From contig JAMWZW010000001.1 of assembly GCA_024281995.1 (NCBI GenBank), positions 744,001 through 808,000 on the forward strand: a stretch of 64,000 bases of DNA, in the 5' to 3' direction. Both the position numbers and the translations under genes were made by a program. The first letter of the stretch is position 1, and each line of letters opens with the position of its first letter. The notes beneath the pieces are model-generated. The model saw only the letters and a list, made by a program, of their open reading frames with translations. It did not search any database and was not told the origin of the DNA. Below are positions 41,885-50,523 of this stretch, in pieces. The stretch is from Nitrosomonas sp. GTDB lineage: Bacteria > Pseudomonadota > Gammaproteobacteria > Burkholderiales > Nitrosomonadaceae.

Positions 41885-42913
41885 ATAGAATGGATGGGGT
41901 AATTTTCTCGTCCGCCCCTTGCGTCAATTAAAGCGTTTGCATGGTGTACGCCCACAACACATTTTTCCTTGGTGAGTACATGTTGTTGGTAATCGCCATC
42001 CAGTCATCCAGATAGTGCTGTAACTCTTGATCAATTGGTAAATGTTACGCCTGAATGCTACCTGGTAGAATTCCTGCAAGATGGTTTTGTGGAAACGCTC
42101 GCAGATATCATTTGTTTGTGGATGATTGGCTTTCGTTCTGGAATGCTCGATGTTCATTGAGTGCCAGATAGAGCTGGTAATCGTGACTCTCCGGCTTACC
42201 GCAGTATTTGGTACCGCGATCGGTCAGGATACGGATGACTCCATACCTTGTTGACAAAGAACGGAAGCACCCGGTCATTAAGCAAATCAGCTGCTGTGCA
42301 TCGGCGTTTTGGTGGTATACAACTTCGCTGCAGCCCACTTGGAATCGTTGTCGACCAGATGTTTATTGATATGCGATTGGACCACGCCCCTTGATGGTGC
42401 CAACGTAAAATGTGTCTTGGCTGCCGGGATAGCCTGGATGAGCCGTCTGGATTTCGCCATGAGCAACATCGTCTTCTTGTTTCTTCTCAGGGCCTGCACT
42501 TGCGCTTCGGTCAGCACTGCTCCGGTCTCGGCGATATGTTCTCCAAGGCTGACAAACGCTTCTTGAACGACTCTCCAGATTCTGACGCAGCCCACACCGA
42601 ACAACGCCAGATAGAACGATGCGCGTTTGCGTCGTTCATTGGAACACGAACCTGACCAAACGCAGGTTGCTGCCCAGCGCAAAAGCTTTGATCGCTGCTC
42701 CGTCGCTTCTTCTACGCGATTCTTGATATGGGTTTACGCCGGTTCATCGAATCAGTGCCTCAACGCCTCCTGCCTCAACGGCAGCCTGATAGCGATAGAA
42801 AGTATCGCATGAAAAACCCGTACCTTTGCAGGCTCGGGATACTTTCCAAGCTCGGCTGCCAGATTAAGCAAACCAATCTTGTGTTTGATGATAGTTCGTT
42901 GAATACTACTCAT
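41885..42913 (-). pseudogene. IS481-family transposase, frameshifted
   Basis: Pieces of one transposase are spread over three frames. At the start (42913 leftwards) is SSIQRTIIKHKIGLLNLAAELGK. In the middle are LTEAQVQALRRNKK and SKWAAAKLYTTKTP; next is VIRILTDRGTKYCGK. The end has HPQTNDICERFHKTILQEFY and THQGKMCCGRTP. The catalytic DDE residues are still recognisable in DNDSKW, LTDRG and CERFHK. The helix-turn-helix region is the most damaged. At least four reading-frame breaks are needed to join them. Confidence 0.88.
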
Positions 42914-42999
42914 GGGATTACTCCTTTGCGCGCTTGCGCGCTTCGTTGATAAAGATTCACACCCTATCAAACCGGGTAATCCCACCTTTGGCAAGACCT

Positions 43000-43027
43000 A
43001 CTGTCAGATCAAGTCTGAACTACTACA
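43000..43027. repeat. Right terminal inverted repeat of the IS481-type element
   Basis: It is the partner of the left end at 41821. Its outermost bases supply the TAG stop of the nuclease gene at 43023-43025. Confidence 0.8.
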
Positions 43028-44444
43028 TTTTATACCCATGTAGCATCGATCTTGATTCATTGTTTTTTTCTCTCAATGAATATATTGTTAATATTATTTT
43101 TGCGTCTGCTTTAGCTTTTTCATCAGATTTTTTATATTTAGCGACTTCTTTGACCAGCGCATCAAAATCAGATTGATCTACCTCCACTTTGTATTCAGGC
43201 TGAGTATCAGATATAAATTCAATACCTAATTCCGCTGATAAGAAATCAATTAGTTCTTGTTTTGTCCGAGAACCATTTACAGTTATATAATTAGATAAAA
43301 AATCATCGTAAGTTTTAATTCTTTTCTCTTTTAAAGCATAGATGTAAGCTCTAACTAAAATTTGATCAACCAGATCAGTAGATCCATCAGAATAGAAATC
43401 AATATTTCTCGCATATTCCGTTTCATAAATATGTTTAGATCTTTTGATATGAAAATCCAGTTCATCTAAGATTGTTTCGTTAATCAAGAGCTTCACACCA
43501 CGAAGGTTTGCGGATTTTAACAAGCTCCAATATCGTTTATTTTGTGGATCTAAATAGATCTCAGACAGCGCAGGGATCAATATCGATGTACAAACAAATA
43601 TTCTCATGTCTCCAGCCATCGACAAAAAATAATTTACAATAGATGGCTCGCACTTCAGTAAAAACAACATTTGGTATGTTCTTGATAATGACCTTAGATA
43701 ACTCTTAGCCTCTATTGAACTTGAATAAAGTAAATCTCTAATTGACATTACTAGAGCAGTTTTAACTTTGTTCAAATTTTTATCAACAATATTTGAATTA
43801 TTTACAATATCTGAGACAGTGTCATGCAGATTATTCTCAAAGGTATCTTTACATCCTCCATTTAACAGAAACTCTGAAAATTCTAATCCCTGATTGTAAT
43901 AAATATTTTCAAGTGTACTCCCTAGTAATTCAGCAACATCTCGAATACTAACGCCTTCACCTTTGAGGTTATTCCTTATGATTTTTTCAGCTTCTTCAAT
44001 AAATGATTCGTGTTCTATTTTGTTTTTTGCATTGTTTGCAAGAATTTGGAGTCTCGTGTCATAAGGTAAACAATACTTATTTATATCTGTATGGTAATTA
44101 ATCTTCCTGCTAGGTTTCTTGCTTAAGACTTTTAGTCGTCTATTAATTTCTGACTGAATTCTCTCAATCTCGAATTTCAGTAAGTTTCTTACTTCATCCA
44201 AAATTTCTTCTGCGGAAAGGAATTTATCTACTCCAATTGCAGGATCTGTATCGCGTAATGAGTAAAGAATTAGACTGTCTATAAGCTTTTCATTAAGATT
44301 ATTAATCTCACTATCATTGCCAATCTGTTGCATCAAATATACATACAATCTTGGGTTGCTTACATAATCACTAACAACGAATCCTTCGCCAGGGTTTTGG
44401 TATTTTCTTAGATGCTGATCTATAAATGTTTTTACAACAGACAA
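43023..44444 (-). CDS. Large protein with PIN-like C-terminus; 3' end replaced by IS; likely second half of a nuclease gene
   Basis: The protein has 473 residues. The first 250 or so are helical and unrecognised. Residues about 280-390 look like a PIN nuclease fold: a strand into SILIPALSEIYL, then SANLRGVKLLINETILDELDFHI and a later acidic helix region (DLVDQILVRAYIYAL). The first PIN aspartate is not evident (VCTSILIP), so activity is uncertain. There is no ATG: the frame opens at a TTG without a ribosome site, overlapping the end of the upstream nuclease ORF in another frame. Both facts suggest one original gene with a frameshift. The last codon and the stop come from the IS481 end; without it the protein would end YKTWWLI. 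Confidence 0.6.
   Translation of the reverse strand: MSVVKTFIDQHLRKYQNPGEGFVVSDYVSNPRLYVYLMQQIGNDSEINNLNEKLIDSLILYSLRDTDPAIGVDKFLSAEEILDEVRNLLKFEIERIQSEINRRLKVLSKKPSRKINYHTDINKYCLPYDTRLQILANNAKNKIEHESFIEEAEKIIRNNLKGEGVSIRDVAELLGSTLENIYYNQGLEFSEFLLNGGCKDTFENNLHDTVSDIVNNSNIVDKNLNKVKTALVMSIRDLLYSSSIEAKSYLRSLSRTYQMLFLLKCEPSIVNYFLSMAGDMRIFVCTSILIPALSEIYLDPQNKRYWSLLKSANLRGVKLLINETILDELDFHIKRSKHIYETEYARNIDFYSDGSTDLVDQILVRAYIYALKEKRIKTYDDFLSNYITVNGSRTKQELIDFLSAELGIEFISDTQPEYKVEVDQSDFDALVKEVAKYKKSDEKAKADAKIILTIYSLREKNNESRSMLHGYKM
43028..43034. repeat. Target-site duplication, right copy (TTTTATA)
   Basis: An exact copy of 41814-41820. Here it is also codons of the interrupted gene (minus-strand TAT AAA A). 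Confidence 0.85.
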
Positions 44445-44863
44445 GTCGCTTGATTATGGTTTGTATTTTGTGAAAGCCATTTTCCATCATATATTCTTAA
44501 ATTTATCCCATCGTTATTTTGATAATCATCTATTAATAAATCTTTATTTTTTACCTCAATATTTGTTACATAATAGAAAGTTGTATATTCGATCTGATTG
44601 TCATTCAACTTGTCGACAGTATCTTTAATTTTAGTTGATGGCTTTTTATCAATGCTAATTTGAAAAATACTTTTTTTTGTTGAGTCAATTTCGGATGCAT
44701 ATTGCAATCCATCTATTCCTCTGTCTTTTAGACCTCCACTTGAAATAAATTTGTAGCCAAGCCTGGCTGCTAGAAATTCTTGTGCGAATCTTTCAAACAA
44801 AAATCCATCTTCAATTAAATGCAAAACATCTTGAACATCAGACGGATCTAATAGATCATCCAT
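44432..44863 (-). CDS. PD-(D/E)XK (Mrr-like) nuclease module
   Basis: The 143 residues fit the restriction-endonuclease-like fold: helix FERFAQEFLAARLGY with a conserved Glu, then SSGGLKDRGIDGL with the catalytic Asp. The strand SIFQISIDKKPSTKIKDTV supplies the Q-x-K-type residues. It ends WLSQNTNHNQATCLL and overlaps the next frame by 13 bases. I infer it was the N-terminal domain of a protein of about 610 residues that continued into the following frame. The ATG at 44863 has GAGG about 11 bases upstream. It lies in an accessory island and would fit a DNA-targeting defence protein. Confidence 0.6.
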   Translation of the reverse strand: MDDLLDPSDVQDVLHLIEDGFLFERFAQEFLAARLGYKFISSGGLKDRGIDGLQYASEIDSTKKSIFQISIDKKPSTKIKDTVDKLNDNQIEYTTFYYVTNIEVKNKDLLIDDYQNNDGINLRIYDGKWLSQNTNHNQATCLL

Positions 44864-45076
44864 TATTAAAACATCCTCAATGAAGTATAACGTTTGGGCT
44901 CAAGCATAGGAAAAAGGCACAGCAATTCGGAATTCCTCGTAAGACAGGTTGTATGCCTTCACTTTAAATGCATATTAAGATGATACGGTAGCATAATCAT
45001 CAGTACTTGATACTAACTAATCGATTGATTGTATCTTGGAATTATCACTAGTATTCAATTGTGTTTTTATAGCTCA
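44864..45076. other. Spacer between the nuclease gene and the transposon debris
   Basis: AT-rich sequence with no frame I can support. It must hold the promoter of the nuclease gene if the gene is still expressed. Confidence 0.4.
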
Positions 45077-45250
45077 TTAGCATTTCTCCGTACAGTTATT
45101 AACAGAACTCGAACTCGAACTCTCAATAATGGTTTTGCGAGAAAATCCGCAACACTCCGCTAATCGCTGAACACTTGGGTAGCATTGTCTTTGTTCGTTG
45201 GTGAAAGAACATAGCCACATAAACTGTAGATAAAATGCACGACAAAATTT
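45077..45250 (-). pseudogene. Fragment of a helix-turn-helix protein
   Basis: The minus-strand frame reads FMWLCSFTNEQRQCYPSVQR and then LAECCGFSRKTIIE, the start of a winged helix-turn-helix of the HTH_36 kind found in plasmid and phage replication or regulatory proteins. After that the sequence turns into a Ser run from a GAACTC repeat and stops. Upstream it is fused to unrelated sequence near the IS5 fragment. It is a remnant, not a working gene. Confidence 0.45.
45105..45122. repeat. Three tandem copies of GAACTC
   Basis: A perfect hexamer repeat inside the helix-turn-helix remnant. It preserves the frame, and the remnant ends shortly after it. Confidence 0.7.
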
Positions 45251-45279
45251 TAAATATTCAAGAATACCCACCCCGACAC

Positions 45280-45573
45280 CACATTCTCATCGGATAAATC
45301 AAACGCCTGCTGTAAATATAACAAGCCAGCTATCAAATACGGCGAAGTAGCTCTGCGACCGCGCTCAATCTTGAAGTGACTGATGCACACCGCATCAATG
45401 CGATCCCATTCGATCAAGTCGGCCAGACGTACCAGCAGGTGCTTCAAATTGATCTGCTCTCGCAGCGGCTGACGAAACAGTTCAACACAAGGAGAACGAA
45501 TCGGCTTGGGACCGATAGAAATACCAGAAAAATTTTGCAGGAAAAGACCCTGTATTATCTCAGATACTGCCAA
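45280..45573 (-). pseudogene. IS5-family transposase, 5' fragment
   Basis: About 95 codons show the N-terminal part of an IS5-type transposase: LFRQPLREQINLKHLLVRLADLIEWD and then RRATSPYLIAGLLYLQQAFDLSDENVVSGW. It breaks off where the conserved ENPYWQ region should follow. The DDE catalytic domain is missing entirely. Confidence 0.75.
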
Positions 45574-45614
45574 TCAGAACTAATATAATTACTCCAGGAA
45601 CAGCATGAATAAAG

Positions 45615-45890
45615 AACTTGGAGGATTATTCAGGCCCGACTATCTACTTCACTCATCCTTACCATTCATGGGAGTGCGGCTTGAACGAGAACAGCAATGA
45701 CCTATTGCGACAGTATTTTCCCAAGGCAATGGAATTGGTGGATGTTACTCAAGAACAAGTGCAATGGGCGATGGATAGACTCAATCATCGGCCACGCAAA
45801 GTACTGAGTTTCAAAACCCCGTTTGAGGTATTCTTCAGGAAAACGGTGCACTACACCAATTCACCGTTAGGTGTTGCACTTCGAAGTTGA
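45615..45890 (+). pseudogene. IS30-family transposase, 3' fragment
   Basis: The frame encodes the C-terminal part of an IS30 transposase: TIYFTHPYHSWECGLNENSN, LLRQYFPKAMEL, WAMDRLNHRPRKVLSFKTP and VALRS at the end. The catalytic Glu region (ERGTNEN in working enzymes) is ECGLNEN here. The N-terminal two thirds are missing. It lies head to head with the IS5 fragment, so two truncated elements were joined. Confidence 0.78.
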
Positions 45891-46010
45891 ATCTGCGGTG
45901 TATAAAACGGATTTATTCAGACTCGACTATTGAAGCATTGTTGAAGGAATGTGAGTAGGTGGTGGAACTGGAGGGATACCATATTTCTGGTTTTATATAC
46001 AATCATTCAT

Positions 46011-46685
46011 TCAGATTAAATTGTGCTCAGAAAAGGACATGGCTGTACCGTTGCCGATAATAAAATGGTCGAGTACCTTGATATCGATTAGAGCTAATGC
46101 TTGTTTTAAGGATTGAGTCAATATTTTATCAGCATGGCTTGGTATTGCGACACCCGAAGGATGGTTATGAGCAAAAATCATTGCTGCAGCATTATGATAC
46201 AAAGCACGTTTGATTACTTCTCGAGGGTAAACGCTGGTTTGTGTCAATGTGCCACTGAATAACTCTTCCATTGCAATAGTATGGTTTTTAGCATCAAGAA
46301 AAATGCCTATAAATACTTCATTCTCTTTGTTTGCCAAGCTCAGACGTAGAAAATTCCGAGCAAGTTGAGGGGAATTCATTGCATCTCCATGTTTTAGGTC
46401 TTCTCCTAAGGTACGGCGAGCCATTTCTAGTACTGCTTGTAGTTGGGTATATTTAGCAATGCCCAGCCCAGGTATTTTGCAAAAACTGGCTTGACTGGCT
46501 GCTAAGATATTGGTTAAGCTGCCAAAATGCAAGAGTAATTCCCTCGCAAGATCAACAGCGCTTTTCCCTGTAACACCTGTGCGTAGAAATATTGCTAACA
46601 GTTCAGTGTCTGAAAGAGCAGTAGGACCTTTCTGAAGCAATTTTTCGCGCGGCCTGTCAGAAGGTGGCCAGTTTGAAATTGCCAT
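46011..46685 (-). CDS. radC: RadC/JAB-domain protein
   Basis: The 224 residues are the family's usual length. An N-terminal helix-hairpin-helix part ([18 protein letters not shown]) is followed by an MPN+/JAMM domain with the zinc motif [15 protein letters not shown]. The frame extends upstream to 46847, but the ATG at 46685 gives the normal start [17 protein letters not shown]. The old link of RadC to DNA repair is doubtful. It is divergent from coaBC, as in many proteobacteria. Confidence 0.92.
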   Translation of the reverse strand: MAISNWPPSDRPREKLLQKGPTALSDTELLAIFLRTGVTGKSAVDLARELLLHFGSLTNILAASQASFCKIPGLGIAKYTQLQAVLEMARRTLGEDLKHGDAMNSPQLARNFLRLSLANKENEVFIGIFLDAKNHTIAMEELFSGTLTQTSVYPREVIKRALYHNAAAMIFAHNHPSGVAIPSHADKILTQSLKQALALIDIKVLDHFIIGNGTAMSFSEHNLI

Positions 46686-46885
46686 GGAAAATTGTAAATA
46701 GCGTAGACATATAAAAAGTGTTGAAAAATGTATTGACCGAGTATTATGGCGCGTTGGCCTTATTGCAAATAGCGGCATATGGTGTAATTTTTTTATATGA
46801 ATAAATCGGATGTTCTTATTAATATTTAATTTTTGTTTGGACAGCATATTTATAGTGTGAAACTTGTTAAAAAAAATTTTTTGTC

Positions 46886-48103
46886 ATGACTACCTATGTA
46901 AGCTCTACATCTAAAAAGCGTTTGTTGCTTGGGGTAACTGGAGGAATTGCTGCGTATAAAGTTGCAGAATTAGCTCGTTTATTAACGCAGAATGGAATTG
47001 ATGTGCACACAATAATGACCGAATCTGCACATCACTTTATTGGGCCAGTGACATTTCAATCGTTAACGGGTAATCCGGTCTACACTGATTTGTGGGGAGC
47101 AAATGCAGCAGCTAATATGGCGCATATTAACCTATCTCGTAATGCCGACATGATCTTGGTAGCACCGGCAAGTGCTAATTTTATTGCGAAACTTGCCAAT
47201 GGTATAGCAGATGACTTGCTAACAACGCTCTGTTTAGCGCGTGACTGCCCGCTGATGATAGCACCAGCGATGAATCGGCAAATGTGGGAAAATCCCGCAA
47301 CGCAGCGGAATTTGTCGGTACTGCGTCATGATAATATAAAAATAATTGGTCCAGCCTGCGGTGAGCAAGCTTGTGGTGAAACGGGAATGGGTCGTATGTC
47401 GGAAGCTTGTGAGTTGGCAGAAGCTGTGCGGTCCGCTTTACAAGCGAAAAATTTATTGCGGAATAAAAAAGTGCTGGTTACAGCGGGGCCTACTTTTGAA
47501 GCAATTGATGCTGTGCGAGGATTAACTAACAAAAGTTCTGGGAAAATGGGCTACGCCATTGCTCAAGCAGCAGTGGAAGCAGGTGCGAAAGTTACGCTTG
47601 TTTCAGGACCTACATGCTTAATGCCGCCCGCAGTGGATACATTAATCAATGTAGTAAGTGCTGCTGAGATGCTGCATGCTGTACAAGCACAAATAGAGCA
47701 AATAGATATATTTATCGGTGTTGCTGCTGTTGCTGATTATCGTGCAGCAGAGGTTAATCAACAGAAACTTAAAAAAACTAATGAGAAAATGTTATTAGAA
47801 TTAATTCCGAATCCAGATATTCTAATGACAGTATCCAATTTACCGAAGCCGCCTTTTTGTGTTGGTTTTGCAGCCGAAACACAAGATCTTGAAAAAAATG
47901 CTGAAATAAAACGGAAAAAGAAGAAACTACCTTTACTGGTTGCAAACTTAGCGCAATATGCCATTGCTTCTGATGAGGTTGAATTAGTATTAATTGATGA
48001 TAACGGTAAGCATATACTGCCCAAGGCAACTAAATTACAACAAGCGCAGCACTTGATAAATCATATTCATTTACTTTATAAGAGAAAAGATAATCTTGCT
48101 TGA
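46886..48103 (+). CDS. coaBC: Bifunctional phosphopantothenoylcysteine synthetase/decarboxylase
   Basis: It carries out two steps of coenzyme A synthesis. The 405 residues comprise the flavin-dependent decarboxylase CoaC (about 1-185, with [31 protein letters not shown] and the PAMN motif as APAMNRQMW) and the CoaB synthetase (from about 195, [27 protein letters not shown]). It is followed by dut with almost no gap, the standard coaBC-dut operon. Confidence 0.96.
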   Translation: MTTYVSSTSKKRLLLGVTGGIAAYKVAELARLLTQNGIDVHTIMTESAHHFIGPVTFQSLTGNPVYTDLWGANAAANMAHINLSRNADMILVAPASANFIAKLANGIADDLLTTLCLARDCPLMIAPAMNRQMWENPATQRNLSVLRHDNIKIIGPACGEQACGETGMGRMSEACELAEAVRSALQAKNLLRNKKVLVTAGPTFEAIDAVRGLTNKSSGKMGYAIAQAAVEAGAKVTLVSGPTCLMPPAVDTLINVVSAAEMLHAVQAQIEQIDIFIGVAAVADYRAAEVNQQKLKKTNEKMLLELIPNPDILMTVSNLPKPPFCVGFAAETQDLEKNAEIKRKKKKLPLLVANLAQYAIASDEVELVLIDDNGKHILPKATKLQQAQHLINHIHLLYKRKDNLA

Positions 48104-48111
48104 CTGAGAGT

Positions 48112-48561
48112 ATGAAGAAAGTTGATATTAAGATTCTTGATGAGCGCTTAAAAGAGCAGCTTCCTGCATATGCAACCCTAGGTTCCGCTGGCTTGGATTT
48201 ACGTGCATGTATTGAACAGCCCATTGTAATCAATCCGGGAGAAACTAGCCTTATTCCTTCAGGTATTGCAGTACACCTTGCAGATACCGGATTGGCGGCA
48301 TTAGTGTTGCCACGTTCTGGGCTTGGTCATAAACATGGTATTGTATTGGGAAATTTAGTCGGTTTGATTGATTCGGACTATCAGGGCCAAATTTTGGTTT
48401 CCTGTTGGAATAGAAGCCAAACAACTTTTCATCTTAATCCCCTTGAGCGCATTGCCCAACTGGTGGTGGTTCCCGTGATTCAGATCGAATTCAATGTGGT
48501 GGATGATTTTGCTCTAAGCCATCGAGGAGAAGATGGTTTTGGAAGTACAGGTAAGCATTAG
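48112..48561 (+). CDS. dut: dUTP diphosphatase
   Basis: It hydrolyses dUTP to dUMP, keeping uracil out of DNA. The 149 residues contain the trimeric dUTPase motifs: GSAGLDLRA (I), [21 protein letters not shown] (II-III, read in two parts) and the C-terminal [10 protein letters not shown] (V). An in-frame TTG overlaps the coaBC stop, but the ATG at 48112 with GAGAG upstream fits known N-termini. Confidence 0.96.
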   Translation: MKKVDIKILDERLKEQLPAYATLGSAGLDLRACIEQPIVINPGETSLIPSGIAVHLADTGLAALVLPRSGLGHKHGIVLGNLVGLIDSDYQGQILVSCWNRSQTTFHLNPLERIAQLVVVPVIQIEFNVVDDFALSHRGEDGFGSTGKH

Positions 48562-48563
48562 TG

Positions 48564-49007
48564 ATGCGTTTCTTTTTAATGATAATTATTACTATGCTTA
48601 CGGCGGTGTCCATTGATGCCCATTCTTCTAAAGCCGATATCATTTCATTAAAAATATCAGGGCATTTAATTTCGGCAGAAGTGGCACATACCCCGCTTTT
48701 TCGATCGCGAGGATTAATGTATCGTAAGGAATTGGGAGTAAATGCTGGTATGTTATTTGTTTTTCCTGAGCCTGGTTACCATAGCATGTGGATGAAAGAT
48801 ACTTATATTCCTTTGAGCGTGGCTTTCATTAACGAGCGCGGCACTATACTTAATATTGCAGATATGCAAGCGCAGACCAGAACAGCACATACTTCCTCAG
48901 GTATGGCCAAATATGCGCTTGAAATGAATATGAGGTGGTTTTCAGCAAGAAAGATAAAAGCTGGGATGCAAGTTCTGGGGTTAGAAAAGGCACCTGCAGC
49001 AAAGTGA
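48564..49007 (+). CDS. Exported DUF192 protein
   Basis: The 147 residues have a signal peptide (about 1-20) and a single DUF192 domain (VEVAHTPLFRSRGLMYRKEL, GMLFVFPEPGYHSMWMKDTYIPLSVAFI). The function is unknown. The ATG at 48564 lies 2 bases after the dut stop, so it is the third gene of the coaBC-dut operon. A GTG at 48561 is also possible. Confidence 0.82.
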   Translation: MRFFLMIIITMLTAVSIDAHSSKADIISLKISGHLISAEVAHTPLFRSRGLMYRKELGVNAGMLFVFPEPGYHSMWMKDTYIPLSVAFINERGTILNIADMQAQTRTAHTSSGMAKYALEMNMRWFSARKIKAGMQVLGLEKAPAAK

Positions 49008-49047
49008 ATATAAATAAAATTTTACTGCTACCGATTTTATAGTTGCA

Positions 49048-50397
49048 CTAGTGTAAGCGGGGAAGCATCCCTTTTAATCCACGCATCATTTTTGCCATTC
49101 CGCCTTTATTCATCATTTTCATCATCTTTCTGGCTTGTTCGAATTGCGCCAATACACGATTAACTTCTTGCACAGAGACTCCTGCACCCATAGCAATACG
49201 GCGTTTACGTGAAGCTTTGAGAAGCTCGGGTTTAGCTCGTTCTTGCTTTGTCATGGAATTAATAATGCCTTCTGTCCGATTAATTAATTTGTCATCTATT
49301 TTAATATTTTGTGCGGCCTGGCTAAATTGAGCAGGGAGTTTATCCATTACGGAGCTCATTCCACCCATCTTGCGCATTTGTTGAAATTGTGATTTGAAAT
49401 CATTAAGATCAAAATCTTTTCCTGATTTCATTTTTTTCATGAGCTTCTCAGCTTCTTGCTGATCTGCGCTTCGCTGAGCTTCCTCAATCAACCCCAATAC
49501 ATCACCCATTCCTAAAATACGCGATGCTATTCGGTCAGGATGAAATACCTCCAATCCAGTCAATTTTTCTGCAACACCAGCAAACTTAATCGGTCTTCCG
49601 GTAATATGTTTAACAGATAATGCAGCGCCACCGCGCGCATCTCCGTCAAGTTTAGTGAGGATGACTCCGGTCAAAGGCAAGGCATCGGCAAATGCCTTGG
49701 CCGTATTAACCGCATCTTGTCCTTGCATGGCATCGACTACAAATAAAGTTTCGATTGGTTTTAATAAAGATTCCAACTCTCTGATTTCTTGCATCATTGC
49801 TTCGTCAATACCTAACCGGCCCGCAGTATCAACAATGATAACTTCGTAATGATGTTTGCGAGCATAATCTAATGCAGCGGTTCCAATTTCTCCTGGTTTT
49901 TGCCCTTCTTTCACGGGGAAAAAATCCGCCCCTGTTTGATGAGCAAGGAGTTCGAGTTGTTGAATGGCGGCAGGACGATAAATATCGCATGAAACTAATA
50001 ATACTTTCTTTTTCTTTTGCTCCATCAACCACTTTGCCAGTTTACCGCTGCTGGTTGTTTTGCCGGCACCTTGCAATCCTGCCATGAGAATAACAGCTGG
50101 GGGTGCTGTGGCAAGATTGAGCTCAGATTTCTCACCACCCATAATGGCGATAAGTTCATTATGAACCACGCCTATTAAAGCTTGGCCAGGTGTAAGGCTG
50201 GTCATGACTTCATGGCCAACTGCTTTTTCTTTAATTCGTGCAATAAAATCTTTAACTACGGGTAAAGCCACATCAGCTTCCAATAATGCTAATCGAACTT
50301 CGCGTAATGCATGCTGAATATTGTCTTCTGTAAGTCTTGCTTCACCTCGCAAAGTTTTTATGACACTGGTGAGACGGCCGGTTAAATTTTCAAACAT
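49048..50397 (-). CDS. ffh: Signal recognition particle GTPase Ffh
   Basis: It binds 4.5S RNA and signal sequences of nascent inner-membrane proteins. The 449 residues consist of the N domain, the G domain (GLQGAGKTTSSGKLA, DTAGRLGID, TKLDGDARGG) and the methionine-rich M domain from about residue 300 (MKKMKSGKDF, RKMGGMSSVMDKL, the Met-rich KMMKMMNKGGMAKMMRGLKG end). It is divergent from the cytochrome c assembly gene, a common arrangement. Confidence 0.97.
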   Translation of the reverse strand: MFENLTGRLTSVIKTLRGEARLTEDNIQHALREVRLALLEADVALPVVKDFIARIKEKAVGHEVMTSLTPGQALIGVVHNELIAIMGGEKSELNLATAPPAVILMAGLQGAGKTTSSGKLAKWLMEQKKKKVLLVSCDIYRPAAIQQLELLAHQTGADFFPVKEGQKPGEIGTAALDYARKHHYEVIIVDTAGRLGIDEAMMQEIRELESLLKPIETLFVVDAMQGQDAVNTAKAFADALPLTGVILTKLDGDARGGAALSVKHITGRPIKFAGVAEKLTGLEVFHPDRIASRILGMGDVLGLIEEAQRSADQQEAEKLMKKMKSGKDFDLNDFKSQFQQMRKMGGMSSVMDKLPAQFSQAAQNIKIDDKLINRTEGIINSMTKQERAKPELLKASRKRRIAMGAGVSVQEVNRVLAQFEQARKMMKMMNKGGMAKMMRGLKGMLPRLH

Positions 50398-50523
50398 GCT
50401 AAAACCTCAGAAAAATAAATGGATGTAATCATATAAATTTATATAATTATCTAGATTAGCACTTTGAATTTATTAAAGTGCCATGTAGACTAATTATCTA
50501 TTTTTGCTTCTTGAAAAATTGTG

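Larger units (their letters stand above)
41821..43027 (-). mobile_element. IS481-family insertion sequence, complete but decayed
   Basis: The element of 1,207 bases is bounded by inverted repeats: the left end begins TGTAGTAGTTC and continues to GATCTGACAGT, and the right end read on the minus strand begins with the same TGTAGTAGTTC and again reaches GATCTGACAGT. A 7-bp direct repeat TTTTATA flanks it. The single transposase gene on the minus strand is broken by several frameshifts, so it cannot move itself. It interrupts the 3' end of the nuclease gene to its right. Confidence 0.88.

Noticed and set aside
45105-45122. CRISPR-like or regulatory repeat
   Set aside because: Only three contiguous hexamers without spacers; a simple microsatellite.
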